This document shows positions 1-9,999 of a stretch of 64,000 nucleotides of DNA, piece by piece (positions within the stretch are counted from its first letter, which is position 1; each line of letters opens with the position of its first letter). The stretch spans positions 46,102,044 through 46,166,043 of the forward strand of contig NC_072897.1 in assembly GCF_027943255.1 (NCBI RefSeq), in the 5' to 3' direction. Origin of the DNA: Anastrepha obliqua (Eukaryota > Arthropoda > Insecta > Diptera > Tephritidae). Below the pieces are notes generated by a model. It did not search any database and was not told where the DNA came from. It saw nothing but the letters and a program-made list of their open reading frames with translations. Position numbers and translations under genes: made by a program.

Positions 1-779
1 GAGAACTGGTTATCAAGCACTTTCAAAGCGGAAAGTCGCAGCGAGAAATTGCGGAAATAGTTTTTTTGAGTAGTGCTACAGTATAAAGTATCATTGAACG
101 CTTCGCTCATGAAAATCGGGTGCAAAATAAAGGCCGATGTGCCCCAAATAAAATTTTTGACGAACGTGATGGGCGTTTAATTGTTCGAAAAATAAAAGAA
201 AACCCAATGCTATCGGCTCCAAAACTGCTAAGCGAAATTCAGCAAGAAGTGGGCAAATCATGTTGCGTCGAAACAGTGCGACGGGTCTGACGAGTCCAAA
301 TTCAACCTATTCGGCTCAGATGGAATGTTTTACGTCTGGCGGAAACCTAATACAGACTGTGAAACATGGTGGTGGCAGTGTAATGGTATATGCATGTATG
401 TCAGCAGCCGGAGTAGGAAATTTAGTGTTTGTCGACGGTATTATGGACAAAACAATGTACCTCAATATTGTAAAAGATAGTAATCTACTCCAAAGTGCTG
501 CGAAACTTGGAATACTTCAAGATTTCCGTTTCTACAGACATGGCTCATATGGAACTGTCCACATTTAAAGCAACCACCAGCTTAATTACCTGACATGAAC
601 GTCATCGAGAATTTATGGTCATTACTGGAAACAAAAATCCGCACACATCATATAAGCAATAGAGATCAGATAAAAACCGTAATTTTGGAGGAGTGGAACA
701 AAATCGGACCGGGAGTAACGAAAAAGCAAAGCTAGTGGTCAATTCCAGAAAGGTTTAAAGCTGTTAAATCATTAGTTTA
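1..779 (+). pseudogene. Tc1-like transposase relic, 5' end outside the window
   Basis: Three separate frames together spell a Tc1-family transposase. Bases 1-290 encode a paired-type helix-turn-helix domain (QREIAEIV ... IIERF ... RKIKENPMLSAPKLLSEI) with one in-frame stop. About 50 codons are then missing before the first catalytic block, SDESKFNLFGSDG near 285. A further frameshift leads into the conserved core TVKHGGGSVMV ... SAAGVGNLVFVDGIMD in the 260-568 frame. The C-terminal block DMNVIENLWSLLETKI follows from about 595 and ends with ERFKAVKSLV near 778. The second catalytic Asp region is garbled. A Tc1 transposase is a nuclear DDE recombinase that cuts and pastes its own element at TA. 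This copy cannot be functional. Its left inverted repeat would lie before base 1. Confidence 0.85.
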
Positions 780-1142
780 ACTTAAATTTAAGAAAAAATT
801 AATGCTGCATGAAATAAGCTGTGACATAAAATTTTGAACTGTTTTGTGTTTTTGCTTTTTATATTTTTTATTTAAAGCTTAAAAAATATATGAAGTACCT
901 TTTTTATACTGCAATTGCGTATAAATTATTTGATATTTAAATTTTTTCAAAAAAAGTTTTAGCTTTCAAAATACAGCATTCGAAGTTTTAGTAGTTCGCC
1001 TGCATGTAATAGCTGTGAACCATTATTTGAACGAATTTCTAATACCCTTGTGTCGACGCGCAGGTATAATTATTAGTACTTATTTTGAACTTACTGAAAA
1101 TCAGATCATTTAAAATTTCGGCATAAAAATCATTAATACATA
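780..1142. other. AT-rich spacer after the first Tc1 relic
   Basis: Mostly A and T with short homopolymers. It probably includes the 3' untranslated end of the Tc1 relic, but no inverted repeat could be matched because the partner end is outside the window. No coding signal is visible. Confidence 0.4.
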
Positions 1143-2117
1143 CAGTGATGAACAAAAGTATTGGCACAGCAAGATACTTTCACTTTAACATTACTTTTTG
1201 TCCACTTATGAAGTGATTTTTATTCGCAAAAAAAAACGTGCTAGATCGAAGAACATATTACCAATCATATTTCCTTCAACTCATTTTATAATCTTTTATA
1301 TTGAATTAACACTAATTATAATATTAAAAAAAGTACCTATTATAACGAAACAAAATTATTGTCACACTTAAGTTTTATCAGGCTTTTTCGTCTAAATTTT
1401 ATTGATCTGGCAACTTTCTTTCAAAAGTCCCGTTATGTTCACACAAGCAATTGAGTTTTTGTCAAAATTCAAACTACAAACAGCATAGTGCCTTCAATTA
1501 CAGCAAACTTTGCTTAAATTTTTGTAAAATGAGCAGCAAAAAAAGTGAAACCACCGAATCTCAGCGCAAAATAATATTATATTTGCATAATCAGGGCAAA
1601 TCATAGGCTGAGATTGGTGAAATGATGGACAGAAGTCGCTACACCATACGAAGCATTGTTCAACGTTTCAAGAGCGCTTCATCTTTGGAAAGCGTGAAAC
1701 GTACGGGCAGGCCTAAGGCTTTAAACGACCGCGAACGCTGCCAAATAGTCAAGAAGGTAAAAAAAAAACCAAGAATATCCTCCACACAAATCGCAGCAGA
1801 AGTTAAGGAAGAGATGGGAAAGGATATTCATCCAATAACGGTCCGGAGGGTATTGCATGAGGAGAACTACAATTCTCGCGTGGCTAGACGCAAACCTCTC
1901 ATTTCTAAAGTGAACCAAAAGAAGCGTTTAGCCTATGCGAAGGACTTTTGGGACAATGTACTCTTCTCGGATGAAAGCAAATTTAATACCTTTCAATCTG
2001 ATGGCCGCCAAACTGTGTGGAGAAAGCCTAACACCGAACTGCAAAAACAAAACCTTGCTGCGACTGTAAAACATGGTGGTGGAGGAGTAATTGTGTTCAT
2101 ACTTTTGTTCATCACTG
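1143..2117 (+). mobile_element. Internally deleted Tc1-like element with intact ends
   Basis: The left end CAGTGATGAACAAAAGTA is matched by an inverted copy ending at 2117 (TACTTTTGTTCATCACTG). TA dinucleotides flank both sides (1141-1142 and 2118-2119), the hallmark of Tc1/mariner insertion. The element is 975 bp, against about 1.6 kb for autonomous Tc1. The missing part is the 3' half of the transposase: the reading frame runs straight into the right inverted repeat just after KHGGGGVIVF. Such deletion derivatives can be mobilised in trans while their ends are intact, so this copy may have spread non-autonomously. Confidence 0.9.
1529..2093 (+). pseudogene. Truncated Tc1-like transposase gene
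   Basis: The natural start is the ATG at 1529 (MSSKKSETTESQRKII). A TAG stop at 1604-1606 interrupts the first helix-turn-helix, after which the frame is open again from the ATG at 1622. Recognisable parts are the paired-like DNA-binding domain, the GRPKALNDRE linker, and the first catalytic motif FSDESKFNTF followed by VWRKPN and TVKHGGGG. The second Asp and the Glu of the DD34E triad are deleted. The reading frame remains open past the element to 2209, but everything after about 2093 is inverted repeat and flanking DNA, so the apparent C-terminus is not real. Confidence 0.88.
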
Positions 2118-2615
2118 TATGTAGCTCAGTACGTCTGGCAGCGTTGATAAACGAATTTCAAAAGCGTCAAAAAGCTATCCTAGTATTTTTCAAGCAGAGA
2201 TTTGAGTAGGGAATACCTTCTAATTTTCGAATTTGGTCCAAAATATTGCCGAAAGCTTTACTTTATATCTAAATTATAAACGAGTTCAAACGTTCGTTTG
2301 CAAGTTGGTTTAAAATAAAACAGTTGAATTGAAAAATATAGGCCATTTTCCTAGCGATGTTTTTGTTGTAGTTCTTGATTATGTAAAATAGAAGGCATTA
2401 CAGTTTTACGCTGTTTCCGACGGTTAGCTTTTTCATAAACGAACCTTTTGAACGATGGTGTTATTCTGGAGCTGCAAATTTATCTATTAATCAACAATAG
2501 TATCGATAAAATTTGGTGAAATTTCCTATTGAAAATTGTTACATATTTATGATTGAATGAATTAAATCAAAATTAATAATATAAATGAAAAAAAATCTCG
2601 CTCACGGAAACCAAA
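2118..2615. other. AT-rich flanking DNA, no feature recognised
   Basis: Between the TA duplication of the Tc1 derivative and that of the mariner element. No protein similarity, inverted repeat or tandem structure was noticed. Confidence 0.4.
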
Positions 2616-2617
2616 TA

Positions 2618-3901
2618 TAAGGTTGGCCAAAAAGTCTTGCGGTGTTTCCGCAAGCTTGTCTTTGCAAACGCGTAGTTCTAGTTGTATTCGTCGCATCGGT
2701 TCACGCTAGAGCTTTTTGGAAAGCTCTTTTCACGTGCTAACACGTGTTTGATTAATTGTTGTTTGCTTTTAGTCGTTCGTGAGTTATAGCGTCGCAAACA
2801 TGGAGCAAAATAAAGAGAAAATACGGCATATTTTACAGTACTACTACGATAAAGGCAAAAATGCATCTCATGCTGCCAATAAAATTTGTGCAGTTTATGG
2901 ACCCGATACAGTTTCCATTTCCACCGCACAACGATGGTTTCAACGTTTCCGTTCTGGTGCAGAGGTCATCGAAGATGCGCCACGGTCCGGAAGGCCTGTC
3001 GTCAAAAATTGCGATAAAATCGCTGAATTGATCGGAAGATACCGGCATAGTAGCAGCCGTAGCATCGGCCAAGAGCTGGGTATGAGTCATCAAACCGTTA
3101 TAAACCATTTGAAGAAGCTTGGATTCAAAAAGAAGCTCGATGTATGGGTGCCACACGACTTGACGCAAGAAAACATTTTTGCCCGTATGGATGCATGCGA
3201 ATCGCTTCTGAATCGCAACAAAATCGACCCGTTTTTGAAGCGGATGGTGACTGGCGATGAAAAGTGGGTCACTTACGACAACGTGAAGCGCAAACGGTCG
3301 TGGTCGATAAGCGATGAAGCTACCCAGACGGTGGCCAAGCCTGGATTGACGGCCAGGAAGGTTCTTCTGTGTGTTTGGTGGGATTGGCAGGGAATCATCC
3401 ACTATGAGCTGCTCCCCTATGATCAAACGCTCAATTCGGACCTGTACTGCCAACAACTGGACCGCTTGAATGCAGCACTCATGCAGAAGAGGTCATCTTT
3501 GATCAACAGAGGCCGAATTGTCTTCCATCAGGACAACGCCAGGCCACACACATCTTTGGTGACGCGCCAGAAGCTGCGGGAGCTCGGATGGGAGGTTCTT
3601 TTGCATCCACCGTATAGTCCGGATCTCGTACCAAGTGATTACCACCTATTTCTGTCCATGGCGAACGAGCTTGGTAGTCGGAAGTTGTCCACAAGAGAGC
3701 CCTGTGAAAATTGGCTCTCCGAGTTTTTTGACAATAGGGAAGGGAGCTTCTATAAGAGGAGCATTATGAAGTTGGAATCTCGTTGGGAACTCGTCATTGA
3801 ACAAAACGGCGCATATTTGACTTAAATCGCATTATTATAATCAATTTCATGAACAATTGAAAATTCAATAAAAATACCGCAAGACTTTTTTGACAACCTT
3901 A
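2618..3901 (+). mobile_element. Complete mariner element with TA target duplication
   Basis: The left end TAAGGTTGGCCAAAAAGTCT is mirrored by AGACTTTTTTGACAACCTTA ending at 3901. The two repeats differ at only a few positions over about 27 bp. TA dinucleotides flank the element at 2616-2617 and 3902-3903. The 1284-bp length is typical of mariner. The transposase frame inside is uninterrupted, so ends, duplication and coding capacity are all preserved, which suggests a fairly young copy. The mariner subfamily is not assigned. Confidence 0.93.
2800..3825 (+). CDS. Mariner transposase, apparently intact (DD34D)
   Basis: 341 residues from the ATG at 2800. The frame is open upstream to a GTG at 2779, but the ATG with MEQNKEKIRHILQYYYDKG matches the usual mariner N-terminus. 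Residues 1-110 form the two helix-turn-helix units. WVPHDL at 116-121 is the canonical WVPHEL box with Asp for Glu. The catalytic Asps are D153 (TGDEKW), D245 (FHQDNARPH) and D280 (PSDYHLF); exactly 34 residues separate the last two, the mariner signature. The YSPDL box precedes the third Asp. No stop or frameshift is seen, and the length matches known mariner transposases (about 345). The enzyme acts in the nucleus on its own inverted repeats at TA. Activity is not demonstrated by sequence alone. Confidence 0.93.
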   Translation: MEQNKEKIRHILQYYYDKGKNASHAANKICAVYGPDTVSISTAQRWFQRFRSGAEVIEDAPRSGRPVVKNCDKIAELIGRYRHSSSRSIGQELGMSHQTVINHLKKLGFKKKLDVWVPHDLTQENIFARMDACESLLNRNKIDPFLKRMVTGDEKWVTYDNVKRKRSWSISDEATQTVAKPGLTARKVLLCVWWDWQGIIHYELLPYDQTLNSDLYCQQLDRLNAALMQKRSSLINRGRIVFHQDNARPHTSLVTRQKLRELGWEVLLHPPYSPDLVPSDYHLFLSMANELGSRKLSTREPCENWLSEFFDNREGSFYKRSIMKLESRWELVIEQNGAYLT

Positions 3902-3903
3902 TA

Positions 3904-4436
3904 TTTACTTAAAAATAAGCAAATTATATCTTGCTGATATTACAAACACAAGTTGGCTACCTTACAAATCATACGTTAAAATAAACACTCGAAGATTGTT
4001 GAAATGAAGCACGTAGCTTTGGATTTAGAATTTGCGCTAAAGAGTGAAAAAAGAAACGTTCGAATTGCTCTGAGAAAATCGTGCATTAAACTTTTGCTTT
4101 CATTGTGTTCTGTTGAAGGCTGATCAAAAATTAAAAATACTCTATTAAGGGCTTAGATTTATGTATCCTACCAGGTTCTCCAATTTTCACAGAGCCTGCA
4201 CTCACTTAACAAACAAATAAGTAAAGATAAAGTTAGAAATAGTAATCTCATGATTTGAATCATATCTGCAAGTCTAATCTAAATTAAACTGATTCGATTG
4301 ACCGGTATTATTATATCCGCATATATAGAGTCCTACGGACAAGTTTTTCAAGACAAGACAATCTTATTCAATTTGAATTATTATTTAATAAAAAAAAGTT
4401 CATTTTACAACAAAATTAGATAAATCCAACTAAATA
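3904..4436. other. AT-rich spacer, no feature recognised
   Basis: No open frame with known similarity and no paired repeats were noticed between the mariner and the DD41D fragment that starts at 4437. Confidence 0.4.
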
Positions 4437-4775
4437 GTTTTCCAATAAAAGGTGTTTTTCCTGCAAAAGATCAATGGTTTCGTTGCTTGTTGAAAATAAA
4501 CGTTGTCCAGATCAATACCATCCAATTCCCGCCATAACAAATCGTTAATCATATCTCAATAGCGCAATCCATTCACCGTAACTGTTACTCCAGCTTCATT
4601 TTCGAAAAAAAAGGTCCAATGACTCCGCCGGACCAAAAACCGCACCAAACAGTCACACGTTGAGGATAGAGAGACATTTCAACAATAACTCTTGGATTTT
4701 CTGAGCCCCAGATACGACAATTTTACTTCTTGACGAAGCTAGCGATGTGCAAATTGGCCTCAGTACTCAAGATTT
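4437..4775 (-). pseudogene. C-terminal half of a DD41D (rosa-type) transposase with its 3' end
   Basis: Read on the minus strand it encodes NCRIWGSENPRVI, VTVWCGFWSGGVIGPFFFEN, VTVTVNGLRY and MINDLLWRELDGIDLDN, the middle of the DD41D transposase. It then jumps from NETIDLLQ-like sequence to the terminal repeat GTTTTCCAATAAAAGGTG (4437 onward). The stretch carrying the second and third Asps is deleted. The right side is cut at about 4775 by the 3' tail of a LOA-type retrotransposon. The same terminal repeat and protein subfamily occur at 24073-24616. The N-terminal part of the same insertion may lie at 12187-12565. Confidence 0.8.
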
Positions 4776-4924
4776 GATTAAATTAAATTAGATTTGTGGG
4801 GGGTTGGACATGTGCAAGCACTCAGTCAGTAGACCATTGTACCAAACCCGGATAGATATCGGTAGAAAGAATAGAGATAGGAAAGATAAAGGTGGATGGT
4901 AAAAACGGATAAATCAGTTTGATG

Positions 4925-6445
4925 TCACTCTTCCACAAATCTCTTGGATTCCTCGATGAATTTTAAGAGATACGGAAGAGGAAGAGTATGAACTTTCTCC
5001 ATACTCAGTGTATCGCAACCTAATATCCTAAGTCTGATTCTGGAAAATGCAGGACAGCTACAGAGAAAATGCTCCGCATTGTCGTCATTCTCAAGACAGG
5101 ATAGGCATATTTAGCTGTCCACGACCCCCATGGTAGCCATATGCTGACCACAGACGTTATGCCCTGTGATTACACCCACCAGTACTCTCAGGTCCGTCCT
5201 GCTGAGTTTTAGGCGAAAGGTCACTGTTTTACTGTTTTTTTCTTTCACAAAGCACTTGACTTCTCTGCACGAGCTCAACTCAGACCAACGACCTCTGTGG
5301 GTAGACCTCATGAAGTCGTCAATCCATAGTTGAATCGATGCGGAATTGACACCTAGAAAGGGTTCAGGGCCTAGTGGCATACTTGCAGAGCCTTTATTTG
5401 CCAATTTATCAGCTAACTCGTTCCTTGCAATACCACTATGTCCAGGCACCCAAATAAGACTAACTTTGTTGTGTTTTGCAACACTGTTCAGTTTTGTCTT
5501 AGATTCACCGACTAACTTCGAAGAGCAGCGTGGGTTAGCAAGGTCTTTCAGTGCAGCTTGACTTTCACTACAAATTGCAATACTGTTGCCCCGCCTTTTT
5601 TTCTCAGTTAGCCAGTACGCCACATTCAAGATGGCATAGACTTCCGTAAGGCAGGACTTCTGTCCTGTGGCATAGGAGTACTTAGTGTCTTCTATGTACC
5701 ATCCAGATCCGCTTCCATCGCTGGTTTTGGATCCGTCGGTATAGAAAGTGTGCTGGTATCCCGTTAATAGGTTATCTGGACTTAACCATTGATCTCTATC
5801 TGGGATCAAAACATTATACTTCCTTCCGAAGCTATCGACAGGCTCCCGATTGTCCACCGGCATCGAGAACAGTGTGCACCGCTCCGACAACTGGTGGTAT
5901 ATCTGACAGTGGCCAGTGCTTACTTTATTTTCCCAGACCCCGTTTAACTGGAGCCTGTACGCCGCCTTCATTGCTTCCTTTCGAATTTGAAGATCTGGAG
6001 GTTGCAAGTTCAGAATGGCATTACGGGCACCAGATGTCGTGCTCATGGCACCTGTGATACCCAAGAACACACTTCTCTGTAGCCTGTTTAGGGGTTTTAC
6101 TCTGGAATTAACCATTGTGGCTTTCAACCATACTACAGAGGCGTATGTAATAATGGGTCTAATCAGGGTGATGTACAGCCAGTGTACTATCGCCGGTCTT
6201 ATACCCCATGTCTTGCCAAAGGTTCTCTTATACTGCCAGAGAACTTTTAGTGTTCGAGAGACCTTCTGCTCGACGTGCTTCTTCCAGGTAAGTTTAAGTT
6301 GCAGTGTTACTTTTTTCAATGTGGGTAGTAACGGGCCTTCCATATTGCGTTTCCTAGTGAAAAGCACTGAGGTACTTTTTGTAGGATTCACCGAAAGACC
6401 ATGCAATTCGCACCAATACTCAATCTTATTTAGAGCTACCTGCAT
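4925..6445 (-). pseudogene. Element A ORF2, 3' part: RT thumb, RNase H, C-terminal finger
   Basis: Starts at the B insertion junction with VALNKIEYWCELHGLSVNPT, the region after the RT catalytic site. The thumb (WGIRPAIVHWLYITLIRPII) follows. The RNase H domain has YTDGSKTSDG (first Asp), LTEVYAI (Glu), CSESQAAL and WVPGHSGIARNELADKLA (His and last Asp). The third acidic position, normally SDSQAAL, is Glu here. A TAA at 5111-5113 interrupts the frame just before CLSCLENDDNAEHFLCSCPAF, a Cys/His motif typical of these elements. Without that stop the frame reads on to a TGA at 4925-4927. Confidence 0.88.
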
Positions 6446-6571
6446 TTTATTTATTTATTTTATTTATTTATTTATGGTCTTTGAATGGATACATTCTTAC
6501 AGACTATATTAAGCTAATGTACAATAGTTTAGTAGTTGCTAAGAAAAGAACGATTTAAGATGATTGACTCA

Positions 6572-6805
6572 GATGCCATACGGCCATGTCAAATCAGCAC
6601 CAGAAGAATTGAAAAACATATTTAAATCTGCACATGCCTTAGGAATCGGAGCATTCACCCCATAGTTGGTTCTCGAGAAGCCAATTTTAAAGGTTTCGTA
6701 CTGTCGGAGCCTCATATTAGGTATATTAAATCGAATTTTACTTAAAAGGGAAGGGCAATCAATAGATCAGTGCTGTCCATCCCATAGATCAATTGATCAC
6801 ACGTA
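6572..6805 (-). pseudogene. Element B ORF2, C-terminal end
   Basis: Minus-strand frame reading DLLIALPFLLSKIRF, RLRQYETFKIGF and SRTNYGVNAPIPKACADLN, ending WPYGI and a stop near 6572. This matches the C-terminal tail of CR1-type ORF2 proteins, where an RxTNYGxNxPI block is followed by a short Asn/Phe-rich end. It carries no catalytic residues. The (TTTA)n tail lies 100 bp downstream. Confidence 0.65.
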
Positions 6806-6814
6806 TTCTTACTC

Positions 6815-7501
6815 TCAATCGTTCAGTCGTTAGCAAACCAGCAACGAATAAACACCAAGTTTGTCCGCGACGCTTAGTGTATGCAATACAATGCCCTGCG
6901 AGAACTTTTTTATGCTAGAAAATGCCTTGGGCGACTTGCAATGCCTTTTATGTTACAAGTTGTCCAAAGGAGGCTATAGATGTAATATCAAAAGGAATTT
7001 CGATTCCTCCCACAAAAATATAATATACAAATTTTGGACAAAAAAGCTAGTCAGGGATTATATGAAGAAAAAAAGTTAGACTTTTTGGAAAAATTGAAAG
7101 GGTGGTTGGCTAAAGTAGAAAATGAGGAAGTTGTTAAGCAATTAAATATAAAAATGAAAGCTGAGCTATCTTCCATGATCAGCTTATATATTGCTAAACA
7201 AGGCCGGCCTTTGATAGATGGTGTTTTTGTTAAAAACATTTGTCGAAACATTTTTCAAAAAATGAATTTTGATACAGAACTAGTTAAAAATATACCCATA
7301 TCCCGCCAAACAGTAGCCCGACGGATTGATGAACTGGGAATACACATTCAATCTGCGGTGAAGGAAAAAATTAATGATTGCCAATTTTTTTCTCTGTGCT
7401 TGGACGAAACCACCGATATTAATGATTTATGTCAACTGGCGATATGTGTTCGGATAGTTAACGTAAATTATGAAATAACTGAAACAATGTTTTCTCTTTA
7501 A
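6815..7501 (+). pseudogene. hAT transposase N-terminal fragment (GTF2IRD2/ZBED-like)
   Basis: Two overlapping frames, joined by a frameshift near 7040-7075, encode the N-terminal third of a hAT transposase. LQCLLCYKLSKGGYRCNIKRN with a following HK is a degenerate BED finger. RQTVARRIDELG and SLCLDETTDINDLCQLAI follow; the latter holds the first catalytic Asp of hAT enzymes. The frame stops at 7499-7501, next to the endonuclease remains of element B. No terminal repeats or 8-bp duplication were found, so it is either a truncated insertion or a rearranged patch. It resembles the intact hAT at 13194-15014 in domain plan but is not the same sequence. Confidence 0.75.
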
Positions 7502-7506
7502 ACATT

Positions 7507-8140
7507 CTATGGGAATGTTACAGGAAAGATCTTGTTCGACGTAGTAAACGAAAAAGTTTTATAAAAACAATTAATTTGTGATAAATCAATACTTAAAAAG
7601 CTATCAATGACATGAATTTCGGCTGAAGAATTTACGTTAGAAGCCATAAAAGCAGCCGAGTTTCTAAGTGGGGACCAACTCAGGCGACATAAATTAAAAT
7701 CACCGAGGACACAAAGATGACTATCACCAGCTATGCTTGATGCTAATGACACAACACTGCCAGCATGTGCAAAGTATAAATAATCCGGACTATTCGGCGG
7801 AATGTAGGATGCACACACATAAACTGTTCCAGATGAGCCATAAACACGTACACAAAGCTGATCGATGAGTGTGTTAGAATTGGTAAGCGTTACCAATGAT
7901 GCACGAAATTTTCTCCAAACAGCAAGGAGAACACCACCTCCTCTGGAACATCCTGATTTGACAGGGTCACGGTCTTTACGGAAAACATCATACAAATTGA
8001 GGTCAAAAATTTCACAGTCGAAAAAATTTTCATTTAGCCAAGATTCAACGAATATCAAAGTCTAAGAAAGAACTTTTCGTATACACCGTGGAACATTTAG
8101 TCCGAAGTCCAGATATATTTTGAAAATACAATTTTAGTAG
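7507..8140 (-). pseudogene. Element B AP endonuclease domain
   Basis: Minus strand. It starts from LKLYFQNISGLRTKC (the ORF2 N-terminus), then a frame change leads to FVESWLNENFFDCEIF, LYDVFRKDRDPVKSGCSRGG, VLLAVWRKF, SYIPPNSPDYLY and LCVLGDFNLCRLSW. The E-T/S-W-L, RGGG and GDFN blocks are those of the apurinic endonuclease that nicks target DNA for reverse transcription. The C-terminal SDH block is absent because the element is cut at 7505. Similar domains in this window are at 27900-28360 and 41809-41945. Confidence 0.85.
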
Positions 8141-8149
8141 TTTAATACT

Positions 8150-9062
8150 AGCGATGGAGTTAGCTGCAGCAGTTACGGAATTAGAGGTGGAGTGACGTCT
8201 TTTTGAAAAAAAGTGAATGTCCGAAGTTTTACGTTTGTAGGCCAAATATCCGCATTTAAAAGCTTTTCATAAGAAAACTCAGAAACGCCTAGCTTAAAGT
8301 TGATTTTCTTGAAATCCTTTACGAGGGTATCCTTTTTGATAAACATATAGCAGGAAAGAAATTTGCGGTCAATTTCTGCATGTTTCGCAACATAGTCCAC
8401 AATATCGGCAGCTGTCACAGTGTTTGAGAATGACGATATGTGCAGCCACTTCATGTTAATTCATTATTTTGGTTTGAACCGATAACTACAGGTTGTTTAA
8501 CCTTTTTTCTATTAGCTCTAGTTACGGTTTTCCATTCACGTGTACGATTAGAGAGACCATTCGACCCATCAGTCATGGCTAATTGAGCAGTTGAATGCGA
8601 TTTGATGTAGGTGCAAGAGAAGTCGGCGTTGCCGACGCTTTTTTGCAAGTTGATGTTGATAGGAGAACGGACGTAGTAGCAGCAGCAGCAGCAATTGGCG
8701 TCAGCTTCACTTTAGTTGTATTAGTAACAGCAGCGCTATAGGAGAGCGGCGCATCGCCAACAGCAGCATGAGAGTGCGAAGCAGAGGAAAACGAATTAGT
8801 CTCACCCCGCGTAGCAGCAACAATAGACACGTTTACAGGCGACGTAGCAGCAGTCACTGGTAGTAGTGGCTCCTGTCTCTTAGATTTGCTTTTCGTATTT
8901 TTTGTGTTCCTTGCATGAACACAAGCACTAAGGTCTTTCACCTCAGCGGTTAGCTGTACAAGAGCAGAGGAGACATCAACCGTTTGCTGTTTTCGTAATT
9001 CCTTTTCTTCTGCACACAATTAAATTATTTGCGAAATCAGAAACTGCTTATCCTCTTTGAGA
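8150..9062 (-). pseudogene. Element B ORF1 (gag-like) remnant
   Basis: Three minus-strand frames in sequence: SSLKEDKQFLISQII with a stop at 9020-9022, then CAEEKELRKQQTVDVSS; an Ala/Thr/Ser-rich linker containing GCA/GCT repeats (AAAAATTSVLLSTST); then NRTREWKTVTRANRKK; then KWLHISSFSNTVTAADIVDY and CYMFIKKDTLVKDFKKINFK. The last block is the conserved nucleic-acid-binding C-terminus of ORF1 proteins in PHD-finger-bearing CR1-type elements. Frameshifts lie near 8610 and 8455. The N-terminal PHD finger is missing because of 5' truncation; a PHD-finger N-terminus of this type is present at 31121-31470. Confidence 0.78.
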
Positions 9063-9074
9063 GAGCTAATTGCA

Positions 9075-9990
9075 GTATTAAATATAACTTCAAGTGATCG
9101 TCCTGAGATAAGTACGCACACGTCGTCTGCGTAGGCTTGGATGTGTCCAATTTCCTGCAGATCATTAAGAAGAGAGTCCACCACGAAGCACCAAAGTAGG
9201 GGATAGAGTACACCGCCTTGTGGGCAACCCTTCTTAACCTCAACCCTGACTCCTTCATCGCTTTCTCTATCCACGGTAAGCAGTCTTTTGGATAGCATAG
9301 AGTGGATCCATCTGACAATGATTTCTTCTACTCCATGACTTCTGATAGAAGAACACATAGAGTCAAATGTGCTTCTCCACTATACGTTCCTGACCCTTAA
9401 GCATAAACGATATCAGGCTTATAGGTCTGAAACTTTTTGGCAAAGCATAGCTGTCCTTGCCTGGCTTTCGGACAAATACAACTTTCACCAAACGCCACAA
9501 TTGTGGAACATAAGCTTGCGCAAGACATGCCGTAAAGATTCTTTTCAAACCCTTTATTAGTTGTTCTCCGCCTCGCTTGAGCATGATTGGGTAAATGGCA
9601 TCAGGTCCTGGGGACTTAAAGTTTTCGAATGACGAGAAGGCGAACCTTATCGTTTCCTCGTTAACTGTCCTGGATGCAATAAACCAATCACGTCTACTGG
9701 TAATTATATTGACATGATCAGATTGATCGATAGAGCTTTGACCAACAACATTTCTTGAGCCAGGGAAATGTGTTGAAAAGAGAACATCGTACACTTCTGA
9801 TTTTGAGTCCGTATAAGTACCCTCTGGTTTGAGCAGTGAGTCTAGCCTAGCCGTCCGGTCTCTTTGGAGGGCTTTGCACAACCTCGCTGAACTCTTCCGT
9901 TTCTCCAGTTCACTGCAGAAGGTTCTATAAGAGTCCAATTTAGTTGATCTAATTTTCTTTTTATATTCCTTCCTCAGCTTTCGGTAGGCA
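9075..9990 (-). pseudogene. Element A ORF2, reverse transcriptase fingers and palm
   Basis: Minus-strand pieces in order: EKRKSSARLCKALQRDRTAR, FENFKSPGPDAIYPIMLKRG, YVPQLWRLVKVVFVRKPGKD and FRPISLISFMLK, then a frame change to EEIIVRWIHSMLSKRLL, KKGCPQGGVLYPLLW and GHIQAYADDVCVLISG. PQGG and YADD are RT motifs B and C; both catalytic Asps of YADD are present. The frame is cut after ISGRSLEVIF by element B and resumes at 6445. Confidence 0.88.
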
Positions 9991-9999
9991 GTCTAATCT

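Larger units (their letters stand above)
6445..9062 (-). mobile_element. CR1-type non-LTR retrotransposon (element B) inserted in element A
   Basis: Minus-strand insertion. Its 3' tail is the (TTTA)n block at 6445-6472 and its truncated 5' end is at 9062. The flanks carry near-identical 12-mers, GAGCTACCTGCA (6433-6444) and GAGCTAATTGCA (9063-9074), read as a decayed target-site duplication inside element A's ORF2. In 5'-3' order B has a partial ORF1, an AP endonuclease, and the C-terminal end of the RT ORF. The RT core is missing, and a hAT transposase fragment sits in its place (about 6815-7501). Confidence 0.82.

Noticed and set aside
2833..3456. 207-codon minus-strand frame
   Set aside because: It lies antisense to the intact mariner transposase and has no similarity of its own.
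8679..8697. CAG trinucleotide repeat as a microsatellite locus of its own
   Set aside because: It is part of the Ala/Thr-rich linker of element B ORF1 and only a few units long.
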